From assembly GCA_031278255.1 (NCBI GenBank), contig JAITKU010000177.1, positions 1-16,143 on the forward strand: a DNA stretch of 16,143 nt, in the 5' to 3' direction. This document shows, in pieces, positions 6,479 to 14,142 of the stretch. Numbering within the stretch: the first letter of the stretch is position 1; every line of letters begins with the position of its first letter. Source of the DNA: Eubacteriales Family XIII. Incertae Sedis bacterium (GTDB lineage: Bacteria > Bacillota > Clostridia > Peptostreptococcales > Anaerovoracaceae). The notes beneath the pieces are model-generated. The model was given only the letters and a program-made list of their open reading frames with translations. It was not told where the DNA came from and did not search any database. The position numbers and the translations under genes are program-made.

Positions 6479-7840
6479 TCAATCCAACGGATAGTCCTGC
6501 AGATCCTTTGGGAACACAAGTTCCACCGCCTCGCCGTGACTGCTGTAGTCCGACACCGCGTCGTAGGTGAGCAGATAGGGGCGATCGCGAAACGAGGACA
6601 GAAGCCGGAAATAAAATTCGATGTTTTCGGTCCATTGCAGAATGTAACCCTCCGCGTCGAGGGTGTAGGTGTCCGTGCAATGGCGCAGTTTCGTGCTGTA
6701 GTCCTCCCTTGAAAGTTCTTTGATCAGGTCCTCGTCCACGCCGAACAGGAAAGAAACGGTCTCCCGCGCCCTTTGTTCCGCGGGCGTTTCCGACAATTCC
6801 TCCTGTATAAAGGTCTTGCCGTCCCTTTCCTCGATCGTTACGGATTTGTATCGGTTGAAGAGTCCGGAAAGCGTCCGGGGCGTATCCTCTTCCGCATCCG
6901 GGTCCGCGGGCGTTTTGAATTTTTTGCCGTCGGCGTAATCGTAATAAAGCCAGCCGTCCGCGCGGAATACGGTGTAGCTTTCCTCGCTGTCCGGCAGGAG
7001 CGCGGTGATTTCGTAAATCTCGCGCCAACCCGCGTCGGTGAGCAAACCCTTGCCGTTCAATATATATCTGCTCGTGATGGGCGTATAGCCCGCCTCCGAC
7101 AGGCTGTAGGTTTCGGCGATACGCGATTCGTAGCCGTTCTCCTCTTCGCTCAAAAAGAAGCCTCGCGCGATCAGATTTTCGGCTTCGAGGACATCCGTGT
7201 AGCGTTTCGCGGCGGCTGCGGGGACGGCGCCCTCCGAAACGAGGCGATCGATCAGATACAGGGGGTCTCCCTTGACCTCGGTGAACAAAGCCCAAAGGGA
7301 CAGGACGGCGAGATCGCCGCGCAGAAACGCGTCCGTTTGCAAGCGCTGTAGGTGTTCGCTCGACAGCAGATCGATTTCATACGCAAAGGAAAGCGCATCG
7401 CCGTACCGGAAATCACCCGCCGCGTCGTCGTAGCCGAGAACGCGCAGCAGGAAAGACGCATACATGTTCGCGTCGCAGGCGCCGGTGCCGAAGTTGCTTG
7501 CGGAAACACCCTTGGTCAACCCGTTCGCGTACAGGTAGGCGATGTGGGCGTCCGCCCATTTCGGCGTGTCTTTGAACGGATGGGCACGCGCGGAGGACAG
7601 GGCGTCGGCCTCCTTTCCGAGCAGGCGCACGAGCATGACCGCCGCTTCCGTGCGCGTCGGCGCCCGTTCAAGTTCGTACCCGCCCGAGGCGCCTTGGAAC
7701 AATCCGAGTTCGCGCAATATATCCGCGCTGTCCGAAAAGTCCTTTTCCGCGGTCTCGTCCGGCGTTTCCGCGAGGACAAAGGCCGGCAGAAGCAGCGCGC
7801 AGAGCAGGACGGCGCCGAAGAACTTCCAAAATCGTTTCAT
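6479..7840 (-). CDS. Secreted SLH-domain protein, unknown C-terminal domain
   Basis: The 453-residue product has a signal peptide (MKRFWKF, hydrophobic core, likely cleavage after Ala24 in VLA). SLH-like repeats follow at about 33-77, 86-138 and 143-187, including PTRTEAAVMLVRLLG, FKDTPKWADAHIAYLYANGL and LLRVLGYDDAAGDFRYGDAL. These match the neighbouring SLH protein closely enough to suggest duplication, and the likeness continues into the following LIDRLVSEGAVPAAAAKRY segment. The rest (about 225-453) is not recognised. Its repeated aromatic strands (GWLYYDYADGKKF, YTLDAEGYILQW) suggest a beta-rich extracellular domain, perhaps like lipoprotein carrier folds, which is only a guess. No HExxH is present. 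A promoter lies at 7892-7920, with an AAAGGGAAA ribosome binding site. The gene opposes the presumed fork direction of this arm. Confidence 0.82.
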   Translation of the reverse strand: MKRFWKFFGAVLLCALLLPAFVLAETPDETAEKDFSDSADILRELGLFQGASGGYELERAPTRTEAAVMLVRLLGKEADALSSARAHPFKDTPKWADAHIAYLYANGLTKGVSASNFGTGACDANMYASFLLRVLGYDDAAGDFRYGDALSFAYEIDLLSSEHLQRLQTDAFLRGDLAVLSLWALFTEVKGDPLYLIDRLVSEGAVPAAAAKRYTDVLEAENLIARGFFLSEEENGYESRIAETYSLSEAGYTPITSRYILNGKGLLTDAGWREIYEITALLPDSEESYTVFRADGWLYYDYADGKKFKTPADPDAEEDTPRTLSGLFNRYKSVTIEERDGKTFIQEELSETPAEQRARETVSFLFGVDEDLIKELSREDYSTKLRHCTDTYTLDAEGYILQWTENIEFYFRLLSSFRDRPYLLTYDAVSDYSSHGEAVELVFPKDLQDYPLD

Positions 7841-7891
7841 GGCTGTTTCCCTTTCGTGAAGCGCATTTTCGCAACGAGGGTCTTTGTAGCC

Positions 7892-7920
7892 AGTATATCA
7901 CGCAAGGGAGCGGCTTACAA
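7892..7920 (-). promoter_or_regulatory. Probable promoter of the minus-strand SLH gene
   Basis: On the minus strand TTGTAA (7915-7920), a 17-base spacer and TATACT (7892-7897) form a sigma-A type promoter about 50 bases before the SLH gene start. It lies back to back with the rpmH promoter, with only 25 bases between the two -35 boxes. Confidence 0.6.
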
Positions 7921-7945
7921 CGAAAAAAATATGCGCGAATAGCCG

Positions 7946-7975
7946 TTGACATTTCACACAATTTGTATGTATAAT
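7946..7975 (+). promoter_or_regulatory. Strong promoter of the rpmH cluster
   Basis: A perfect TTGACA -35 (7946-7951) and a perfect TATAAT -10 (7970-7975) are separated by 18 bases. The predicted start near 7982 gives a leader of about 150 bases before rpmH. This probably drives rpmH and, by read-through, the downstream cluster. Confidence 0.8.
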
Positions 7976-7983
7976 ATAGCCGT

Positions 7984-8133
7984 ATGCCTTATGTGAAGAG
8001 GCGGCGATCGGCCGCGGTGTCTTGTTCGCTTCTTCGTATGCGGCGAAAGACGCCCGTGTTGGAATTGAGACGGGGGCGCAAAACGATACGGTGTGATTGG
8101 CTGTTGAAAAAAGGAGGCGCGGATTTATTATGA
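7984..8133 (+). CDS. Possible 49-residue leader peptide before rpmH
   Basis: An open frame from ATG at 7984 runs through the rpmH leader. It ends in TGA at 8131-8133, overlapping the rpmH ATG by four bases (ATGA). The product would be very basic (MPYVKRRRS..., LRRGRKTIR). The ATG lies almost at the predicted transcription start with no ribosome binding site, so it would need leaderless initiation. An internal ATG at 8038 also lacks a clear site. The overlap would couple its translation to rpmH if it is read at all. It may equally be a chance open frame in a GC-rich leader; no known family is recognised. Confidence 0.2.
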   Translation: MPYVKRRRSAAVSCSLLRMRRKTPVLELRRGRKTIRCDWLLKKGGADLL

Positions 8134-8264
8134 AAATGACCTACCAGCCAAAAGTCAGACAGAGAAAAAAGGAACACGGTTTCAGAAAGAGAATGCGTAC
8201 GAAGAACGGCAGGAATGTTTTGAAGAGGAGACGGGCGAGGGGAAGAAAGAAGCTTACAGCATAA
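8130..8264 (+). CDS. rpmH: 50S ribosomal protein bL34
   Basis: The 44-residue, strongly basic product is a near-textbook L34: MKMTYQPKVRQRKKEHGFRK, then RMRTKNGRNVLKRRRARGRKKLTA. L34 binds the 23S rRNA in the large subunit. An AAGGAGG site lies 12 bases upstream of the ATG. The strong promoter at 7946-7975 and a terminator-like hairpin directly after the stop codon should make rpmH the most abundant message of the cluster. In most bacteria rpmH sits next to dnaA across the origin; here two SLH genes separate them. Confidence 0.97.
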   Translation: MKMTYQPKVRQRKKEHGFRKRMRTKNGRNVLKRRRARGRKKLTA

Positions 8265-8285
8265 GACCGCGCGACCGGTCTTTTT
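8264..8285 (+). terminator. Attenuator-like terminator after rpmH
   Basis: AGACCG (8264-8269) pairs with CGGTCT (8276-8281) around a 6-base loop and is followed by a run of T residues (8281-8285). It begins at the last base of the rpmH stop codon. A weak terminator here would let some transcripts continue into rnpA, lowering RnpA relative to L34. Confidence 0.6.
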
Positions 8286-8315
8286 GTTTCATGCTGTGCT
8301 TTGCGGGCGGAGAGT

Positions 8316-8657
8316 ATGCTGAAACCTGACGTATTGCGCAACAAGAAGGATTTTTCCGCTCTCTACGCCAAAGGAAAATCCGCGGGCGGCCGCTATGTGG
8401 TTCTGTTTTTCAGGAAAAACAACTTGGGGCGCAACAGAAAGGCTTTTCTTGCCAGCAAGAAAGTCGGCAACAGCGTGCGGCGCAACAGGGCGCGGCGCCT
8501 GATGAAAGAAAGCTATCGCCTGTTTGCGGAACGCTTGCCCCTCGGCTACGATTTTTTGTTCATCGCGCGAAAATCGGCCGCGGACGGCGGCGTAAAATGC
8601 AGGGATGTCGGCGATTCAATGCGGGCTTTGTTGCGAAAGAACGGGCTTTGGAAATGA
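8316..8657 (+). CDS. rnpA: Ribonuclease P protein component
   Basis: RnpA is the protein cofactor of the RNase P ribozyme, which trims the 5' ends of precursor tRNAs. The 113-residue basic product shows the family pattern: KKDFSALYAKGK near 10-21, the KKVGNSVRRNRARRLMKE motif near 48-65 with the RNR core at 56-58, and GYDFLFIAR near 77-85. The ATG at 8316 is preferred over an in-frame TTG at 8301 because a GGAG site precedes it and the family normally begins near MLKPDVLRNKKDF. The stop overlaps the start of yidD (ATGA), so the two are translationally coupled. Confidence 0.96.
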   Translation: MLKPDVLRNKKDFSALYAKGKSAGGRYVVLFFRKNNLGRNRKAFLASKKVGNSVRRNRARRLMKESYRLFAERLPLGYDFLFIARKSAADGGVKCRDVGDSMRALLRKNGLWK

Positions 8658-8863
8658 AAACGCTCTTGATTTTTCTCATTCAATTATACAGACGCTTCAT
8701 TTCACCCCTGTTTCCGCCTACCTGTCGCTTCTATCCCACCTGTTCCGCGTATTTTGTGCAAGCGCTTGAACGGTATGGGTTTTTTAAGGGCAGCTTTCTC
8801 GGCGTCAAAAGGTTGTTGAAATGCCATCCGTTTCACCCGGGCGGCTATGATCCCCTGCGCTGA
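8654..8863 (+). CDS. yidD: Membrane protein insertion efficiency factor YidD
   Basis: The 69-residue product is a typical YidD. It has an N-terminal amphipathic segment (LLIFLIQLYRRFISPLF) followed by the diagnostic PTCRFYPTCSAYFVQALERYG (residues 22-42, three parts of the YidD cysteine motif) and CHPFHPGGYDPL at the end. YidD is a small membrane-associated helper of YidC-dependent insertion. The start overlaps the rnpA stop by four bases, and yidC follows after 32 bases, the usual order. The open frame continues upstream, but that extension lies inside rnpA. Confidence 0.95.
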   Translation: MKTLLIFLIQLYRRFISPLFPPTCRFYPTCSAYFVQALERYGFFKGSFLGVKRLLKCHPFHPGGYDPLR

Positions 8864-8895
8864 CGCGGGGCTTGCGACGAAGAAAGGATATTCGA

Positions 8896-9588
8896 TTGAA
8901 ATACATTGCCGTACCGCTCGGCATGTTGTTGAGCGCGATCTATGACATTCTGGGGCACTACGGTCTGACCATCATCGTTTTTACGCTGATCGTCCGGATC
9001 GCGCTTTTCCCTCTGTACGCGAACCAAATAAAGCACAGCGCCAAGATGGCGGAGGTACAGCCTAAGATGCAGGCCCTGCAAAAGCAGTACGCGAACGACA
9101 GGGAAACGCTGAACCTGAAGATGCAGGAACTGTACAGGGAAGAGAAGTTCAATCCGCTGATGGGCTGTCTCCCGATGATCATACAGCTGCCCATTATCTG
9201 GGGGCTGTTTTCCCTGCTCAGGAACCCTACGGCCTATATGCCCGATGCGGAGATGTGGATCGCATCGCATGAATCGTTTTTTTGGATTCCGGATTTGAGC
9301 CAGCCGGATCAATGGATATTGCCGATTTTGGCCGGGATATCCACTTTTTTTTCGTTCACAATGACGCAGCAGCAACAGCCGACCGGGGAGATGGGAAATC
9401 AGATGGCGCCGATGATGAAGATGATGCGCTACTTCTTTCCGGTTATGATCGTCGGAATGGGCCGGTCTTTCCCGGCGGGGCTTACGGTCTATTGGTTTAT
9501 CGGAACCGTCGTGCAGATCGGACAGACGCAGATCTTGAACATATGGAAAAAGCGCCTGATTGCAAAAGACAAAGCGAATAAAAAATAA
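8896..9588 (+). CDS. yidC: Membrane protein insertase YidC/OxaA family
   Basis: YidC inserts and folds inner-membrane proteins, alone or with Sec. The 230-residue product is the short Gram-positive type without a large extracytoplasmic domain and without an obvious lipoprotein signal. The first core helix (LTIIVFTLIVRIALFPL) carries the conserved groove arginine at about residue 34. A charged cytoplasmic hairpin (about 45-82) is followed by FNPLMGCLPMIIQLPIIWGLF and further membrane segments, including ILPILAGISTFFSFTM and the last TVYWFIGTVVQIGQT. The TTG at 8896 is chosen because AAAGGA lies 8 bases before it and homologues begin at this point (KYIAVPLG); the frame extends to a TTG at 8872 without support. 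jag follows. Confidence 0.94.
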   Translation: MKYIAVPLGMLLSAIYDILGHYGLTIIVFTLIVRIALFPLYANQIKHSAKMAEVQPKMQALQKQYANDRETLNLKMQELYREEKFNPLMGCLPMIIQLPIIWGLFSLLRNPTAYMPDAEMWIASHESFFWIPDLSQPDQWILPILAGISTFFSFTMTQQQQPTGEMGNQMAPMMKMMRYFFPVMIVGMGRSFPAGLTVYWFIGTVVQIGQTQILNIWKKRLIAKDKANKK

Positions 9589-9604
9589 TATAAAGAGGAA
9601 CGGA

Positions 9605-10774
9605 ATGAAAAAGAATAACAGGAGGCACGTCCCGCAGCCGCGGCGAATAGAACTGGACTATTCCGAAAAATGGGGAAAAGACGTTGAGGAAGCGACGCGG
9701 CTCGCCCTCGCGGACCTCAAGATTTCGGAGGATGAAGCCGTCGTGACGGTACTCGAACAGCCGACGAAGGGTTTTCTGGGTATCGGCGCGAAGCTCGCCA
9801 AGGTGCGGGTTGAAAAAAGCGAGCAAACGGAAACGGAACAGGCGGCGCAGGAGAGCGCGCGCGAGCCGGCGCGTACGGAAACGGCGGTCGAGGGGGAAAG
9901 TCTCGGCATAGGCAAGGTGCGCGATCTGCGAAAGAACAAGGGCGAAAACGCGTCCGCGGCCGGTGTTTCGGGGGGAGCGGGCCGCTCTTCGGGCGGCAGA
10001 TCGGGCAGATCCGGCCGCGATCGCTCCGAGAGGCGCGACGATCGTTCCGAGGGGCGTGAGCGCTCCGATAGGCGCGGCGGCCGGCGGGAGCGCGGACACG
10101 GCGGAGAGCGGAGCGAAAAGCGCACGCATACAGCGGAAGAGAGCAAGAACGAAAGCCGGTCTTATTGGATATCCTCCGAGGGCGCGGATAAGCCGAATCG
10201 CCCCGAACCGGCGAATCGTCCGGCGCCCGACAGGGCCGAGAAGCGGGACAGGCCCGACGGGCGGCAGCCTGCGGCGGCGCATGAGGAAAGATTTTCTTTC
10301 AACGACAGACCCGCCGATCTCAGGCCGGTTTCCGAGGGAAACGCGGCGGAGGCTTTTTTCCGGGAACTTGTAAACAAAATGGGACTCGATGTGTGCATTC
10401 GGGCCCTTGAGAACGACGAGTGCGTCTACCTTGAGGTGGAGGGGAAGGATTCGAGGACGGTCATAGGCAAGCGCGGACAGACCTTGGACGCCATACAATA
10501 CCTTACGAATCTAGTAATGAATAAGACGCAGGAAAAGTACATCCGCGTGGTTATCGATGTGGAGGGCTATCGTTCGCGCAGGGAAAAGACCCTCGAACAT
10601 CTTGCCGTCAAGTTGGCGCGCAAGGTCGAACGGACGGGGCGGAACATGCGGCTCGAACCGATGAATCCCTATGAACGGAAAGTTATCCACGCAACCCTGC
10701 AGTCGAACGAGGGGATTACCACGAGGAGCGAGGGCGAGGAACCCTATCGGCACGTGATCATCGAACGGAAATGA
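9605..10774 (+). CDS. khpB: RNA-binding protein KhpB (Jag) with long charged linker
   Basis: Jag/KhpB is an RNA-binding protein linked to cell elongation and division in Gram-positives. The 389-residue product has a Jag_N domain at about 15-70, ending in the conserved KGFLGIGAK. A low-complexity linker follows at about 72-245, with many Arg, Asp, Glu, Ser and Gly residues (for example SERRDDRSEGRERSDRR). It ends with a KH domain at about 248-325 (GKRG loop at 288-291) and an R3H domain at about 327-389 (RKVIHATLQ, then YRHVIIER). The linker is considerably longer than in many homologues. The ATG at 9605 has an AAGAGGAA site; the upstream in-frame extension overlaps yidC and is unlikely. The stop overlaps the mnmE start (ATGA). 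Confidence 0.94.
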   Translation: MKKNNRRHVPQPRRIELDYSEKWGKDVEEATRLALADLKISEDEAVVTVLEQPTKGFLGIGAKLAKVRVEKSEQTETEQAAQESAREPARTETAVEGESLGIGKVRDLRKNKGENASAAGVSGGAGRSSGGRSGRSGRDRSERRDDRSEGRERSDRRGGRRERGHGGERSEKRTHTAEESKNESRSYWISSEGADKPNRPEPANRPAPDRAEKRDRPDGRQPAAAHEERFSFNDRPADLRPVSEGNAAEAFFRELVNKMGLDVCIRALENDECVYLEVEGKDSRTVIGKRGQTLDAIQYLTNLVMNKTQEKYIRVVIDVEGYRSRREKTLEHLAVKLARKVERTGRNMRLEPMNPYERKVIHATLQSNEGITTRSEGEEPYRHVIIERK

Positions 10775-12234
10775 GCGATACCGTTGCCGCGATTTCGACG
10801 CCCCCCGGGGAGGGGGGCATAGGCGTGATACGAATCAGCGGCGCGGAGAGCCGCGCGGTCTTGGAAAGGCTGTTTTGGCCGGGGAAGCGCGGCCTTGCGG
10901 CCGGCGGCCTTTTTCCGGATCGGCGTATGCGCTACGGCCGTATCGTCGATCCGCGAAGCGGCGCCGTACTCGACGAGGTGTTGGCCGTGTTCATGAAAGC
11001 GCCGCGCACGTATACGGGTGAGGATGTCGCGGAGATTCATTGCCACGGAAGCGCCGCGGCCCTGCGGCGGGTCTTGGCCCTCGCGCTGCGCGAGGGGGCG
11101 CGGCTCGCGGAGGCGGGCGAATTTACGAAACGGGCCTTTCTGAACGGACGTCTCGATCTGGCCCAGGCCGAGGCGGTCATAGACCTGATACAGGCGAAAG
11201 CGGATACGACCTTTGACGCAGCCATCCGACAGTTGGATGGCTCGCTTTCTCATGCGGTAAAGGGTCTGCGCGATCGCATGACGGAACTGCTGGTCCGCGT
11301 GGCGGCGGAACTCGATTATCCGGAAGAGGATATCGAAACGCTGCCGTTGCGCACCTTGTCAGATTGGCTTTCGGCGATAGGCGATGAAATAGAGAAATTG
11401 AACGCAACGGCCCATGCGGGCCGCATTGTGCGCGAGGGGTTGCGCGTCGTTATCGCGGGGAAGCCCAATGTAGGCAAGTCCTCCTTGCTGAACGCGCTGC
11501 TTAGGGAATCGCGGGCGATCGTCACGGATGTTCCGGGCACGACCAGGGATTTGATAGAGGAAGGTCTGCACCTGCGCGGTCTCCTTATTCGGCTGATCGA
11601 TACGGCCGGCATTCGGGAAACCGCGGATCCCGTGGAATCGCTCGGCGTCGCCGGCAGCCGGGAGGCCATCGCGCGGAGCGATCTCGTTCTGTTCGTTCTG
11701 GATGCGAGCGCGCCGCTCGAGGACGCGGACCTGCGCGTATTACAGTCTATTGCGAATAGGCGATTTGTTGTGATTTTGAATAAGTGTGACCTGCCCATGC
11801 GCGTGAACGCGGCCGCGGCGCGGGCCTTTGCCGCGACTGCGGCGGACGGCCGGACGGAGGCACCGGTTGCGGTCGCGCGGACGGAAAGCGCGGGGACCCG
11901 CGGGACAGAGATCCCGTTTGCCGTCGTTTCGGCCTCCATGAGGGACGGAACGGGCCTGTCCGCGCTGGAGGATGCGATCGAGCGTTTTGTTTTCCGGGGG
12001 CGGGCCTTGCCCGAGACGGGCGTGTTCGTTACGAACGTTCGCCACGCGGACCTGCTGGAGAGGGCTTTGGCCGAGATACGCGAGGCGGCCGCGGCCGTCT
12101 CGCGCGGGGAGGCGATCGATCTCGCGGAGATCAATATCCGGCGCGCGTGGGAGCTGCTTGGGGAGATAACGGGGGAAACGGCCGGCATCGATCTCGTGGA
12201 AGAGGTGTTTGCGCGCTTTTGCCTCGGCAAATGA
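10771..12234 (+). CDS. mnmE: tRNA modification GTPase MnmE
   Basis: MnmE and MnmG form the complex that adds the carboxymethylaminomethyl (or aminomethyl) group to uridine 34 of certain tRNAs. The 487-residue product has the N-terminal folate-binding domain (TVAAISTPPGEGGIGVIRISG at the start; EIHCHGS at 88-94). The G domain carries G1 GKPNVGKSS (230-238), G2 near TTR (257-259), G3 DTAG (277-280) and G4 NKCD (337-340). The C-terminus ends in FCLGK with the conserved Cys484. An Ala/Thr-rich stretch of about 35 residues (345-381) between G4 and the VVSAS region (G5) appears longer than usual. The ATG overlaps the jag stop. mnmG follows after 33 bases. Confidence 0.97.
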   Translation: MSDTVAAISTPPGEGGIGVIRISGAESRAVLERLFWPGKRGLAAGGLFPDRRMRYGRIVDPRSGAVLDEVLAVFMKAPRTYTGEDVAEIHCHGSAAALRRVLALALREGARLAEAGEFTKRAFLNGRLDLAQAEAVIDLIQAKADTTFDAAIRQLDGSLSHAVKGLRDRMTELLVRVAAELDYPEEDIETLPLRTLSDWLSAIGDEIEKLNATAHAGRIVREGLRVVIAGKPNVGKSSLLNALLRESRAIVTDVPGTTRDLIEEGLHLRGLLIRLIDTAGIRETADPVESLGVAGSREAIARSDLVLFVLDASAPLEDADLRVLQSIANRRFVVILNKCDLPMRVNAAAARAFAATAADGRTEAPVAVARTESAGTRGTEIPFAVVSASMRDGTGLSALEDAIERFVFRGRALPETGVFVTNVRHADLLERALAEIREAAAAVSRGEAIDLAEINIRRAWELLGEITGETAGIDLVEEVFARFCLGK

Positions 12235-12267
12235 GCCGGGTTGATTCGGAACGTATAAGGGTTTGTT

Positions 12268-14142
12268 ATGCGGCATTATGAGATGGAATCCTACGACGTG
12301 ATAGTGGTGGGCGCCGGCCACGCGGGTTGCGAGGCCGGGCTTGCGTCCGCCCGCATGGGCGCGCGGACGCTGGTGCTGTCCATACAGCTCGACGCGGTGG
12401 CGCTGATGGCCTGCAATCCCGCCATCGGGGGCACGGGCAAGGGTCAGTTGGTGAAAGAGATCGACGCGCTGGGCGGGGAGATGGGCCTCGTCATAGACAA
12501 GACTTTCATCCAGAGCCGTATGCTGAACAGGACAAAGGGGCCGGCGGTGCATTCGCCGCGCGCGCAGGCCGACAAGCGCAGATACCACGAGGAGATGAAA
12601 GCCGCGCTGGAACGGCAGGATGGCCTGTGTCTGAAACAGGGCGAGGTTGTCGATCTGATCCTCGAGGACGGTCGCGCGCGGGGGGTGCTTCTTAGGACGG
12701 GCGCCGTTTACAGGGCGCGCGCGGTCATTTTGGCCACGGGGACCTTTCTCGGCGGCAGGGTGTTTATGGGGGAGAGTACATACGAGAGCGGTCCCTGCGG
12801 TTTCGCGCCCGCCACGGCGCTTGCGGCGGCCCTGCGTGCCCGCGGTTTGGCGCTTCGCAGGTTCAAGACGGGAACCCCCGCGCGGGCCTTGGCGCGCAGT
12901 CTGCATTTTGAGCGCATGGAGGAACAGAAAGGCGATGCGGAGATCATCCCGTTTTCGTTTATGAACGACGCGGCGGGGGAGAACAAGGTGAGTTGCCGGC
13001 TGACCTGGACAAACGCGCGGACGCATGAAATCATACGGGATAACCTGACGCGCTCTTCGCTGTACGGCGGTCTGATCAAGGGCGTGGGTCCGCGCTACTG
13101 CCCCTCGATAGAGGATAAGGTGCATCGCTTTCCGGATCGGGAGAGGCACGGGCTTTTCATCGAGCCGGAGGGTCTTTCGACCGACGAGGTATATATACAG
13201 GGCATGTCCACGAGTATGCCGGAGGATGTGCAGCAGGCTTTTTACCGCTCGATCCCGGGGCTTGAGGACGCGGTGTTTACGCGCGCCGGTTATTCCATAG
13301 AGTACGACTGCATCGATCCGCTGTCCCTGTACCCAAGTCTTGAACACAAGGAGATTGCGGGTCTGTTTTGCGCCGGCCAGTTCAACGGGAGTTCCGGCTA
13401 CGAGGAGGCCGCGGCGCAGGGTTTGATGGCGGGCATAAACGCCGCTCTGCTGGTGCGCGGCGCGGCGCCTTTCGTTCTCGATCGCGCGGAGGCGTATATC
13501 GGGGTCTTGATCGACGATCTTGTGACGAAAGGCGTGGAGGAACCTTACCGCATGATGACCGCGCGCGCCGAATACCGCCTGACACTGCGGCAGGACAACG
13601 CGGACCTGCGCCTTACGGAGAAAGGCTATGCGATCGGGCTTGCGAGCCGCGAACGCTACGAACTGTATTTGCGCGCCAAGAAAGAGACGGAAGCGGAAGT
13701 CGCGCGCCTGCGCGGGACGACGGTAAGACCCGCGGAAGCCGAGACGTTTCTGACGGAAAGAGGTCTCGCGCCGCTCACGGGCGGGATCAGCCTCGCGGAA
13801 CTTCTGAAGCGGCCGCAGGTCGATTACGCCGCGCTGTCGGCCCTCGACAAGGACCGGCCGGCGCTTTCCGCGCGCACCTGCGCGCGCGTCGAGATACAGA
13901 TCAAGTACGAGGGTTACATCGAGAAACAGCGCTTGCAGATCGAACGTTTCAAGCGCTTGGAGGACAGGCGGCTGCCGGAGGACTTCGACTACCTTGCGCT
14001 TGCGGGGATACGCCAGGAGGCCAAGCAGAGGCTGTGCAAGATAAGGCCGCGCTCGGTCGGGCAGGCCGCGCGTATTTCGGGCGTCAGCCCCGCCGATATC
14101 AACGTACTCCTGATACACCTGAAGAAAGAGGAACGCCGGTGA
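12268..14142 (+). CDS. mnmG: tRNA uridine-34 modification enzyme MnmG (GidA)
   Basis: MnmG is the FAD- and NADH-dependent partner of MnmE; it uses methylenetetrahydrofolate to modify wobble uridines. The 624-residue product has the expected length. It starts with the dinucleotide-binding motif VVGAGHAGCEAG (about 13-24), then MACNPAIGGTGKGQLVKEIDALGG (about 47-70) with a conserved Cys49. VGPRYCPSIEDK contains the second conserved cysteine, Cys278. The C-terminal helical domain, which contacts MnmE, ends in ISGVSPADINVLLIHLKK. The ATG at 12268 has an AAGGG site; a second in-frame ATG five codons later is an alternative. The stop overlaps the rsmG start. Confidence 0.97.
   Translation: MRHYEMESYDVIVVGAGHAGCEAGLASARMGARTLVLSIQLDAVALMACNPAIGGTGKGQLVKEIDALGGEMGLVIDKTFIQSRMLNRTKGPAVHSPRAQADKRRYHEEMKAALERQDGLCLKQGEVVDLILEDGRARGVLLRTGAVYRARAVILATGTFLGGRVFMGESTYESGPCGFAPATALAAALRARGLALRRFKTGTPARALARSLHFERMEEQKGDAEIIPFSFMNDAAGENKVSCRLTWTNARTHEIIRDNLTRSSLYGGLIKGVGPRYCPSIEDKVHRFPDRERHGLFIEPEGLSTDEVYIQGMSTSMPEDVQQAFYRSIPGLEDAVFTRAGYSIEYDCIDPLSLYPSLEHKEIAGLFCAGQFNGSSGYEEAAAQGLMAGINAALLVRGAAPFVLDRAEAYIGVLIDDLVTKGVEEPYRMMTARAEYRLTLRQDNADLRLTEKGYAIGLASRERYELYLRAKKETEAEVARLRGTTVRPAEAETFLTERGLAPLTGGISLAELLKRPQVDYAALSALDKDRPALSARTCARVEIQIKYEGYIEKQRLQIERFKRLEDRRLPEDFDYLALAGIRQEAKQRLCKIRPRSVGQAARISGVSPADINVLLIHLKKEERR

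Noticed and set aside
5139..7295. A 718-codon open frame on the minus strand opposite the first SLH gene
   Set aside because: It is a shadow of GC-rich coding DNA, runs through the convergent gap into the second SLH gene, and its arginine-rich product resembles no protein. The plus-strand gene has a signal peptide, SLH repeats and a ribosome binding site.
11740..14118. A 792-codon open frame on the minus strand opposite mnmE and mnmG
   Set aside because: It spans two certain genes in antisense, and its composition is typical of GC-driven shadow frames.
13368..14138. Upstream extension of the rsmG frame
   Set aside because: This part lies inside mnmG and reads as low-complexity Arg/Gly/Ala. 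RsmG homology begins at the GTG at 14139.
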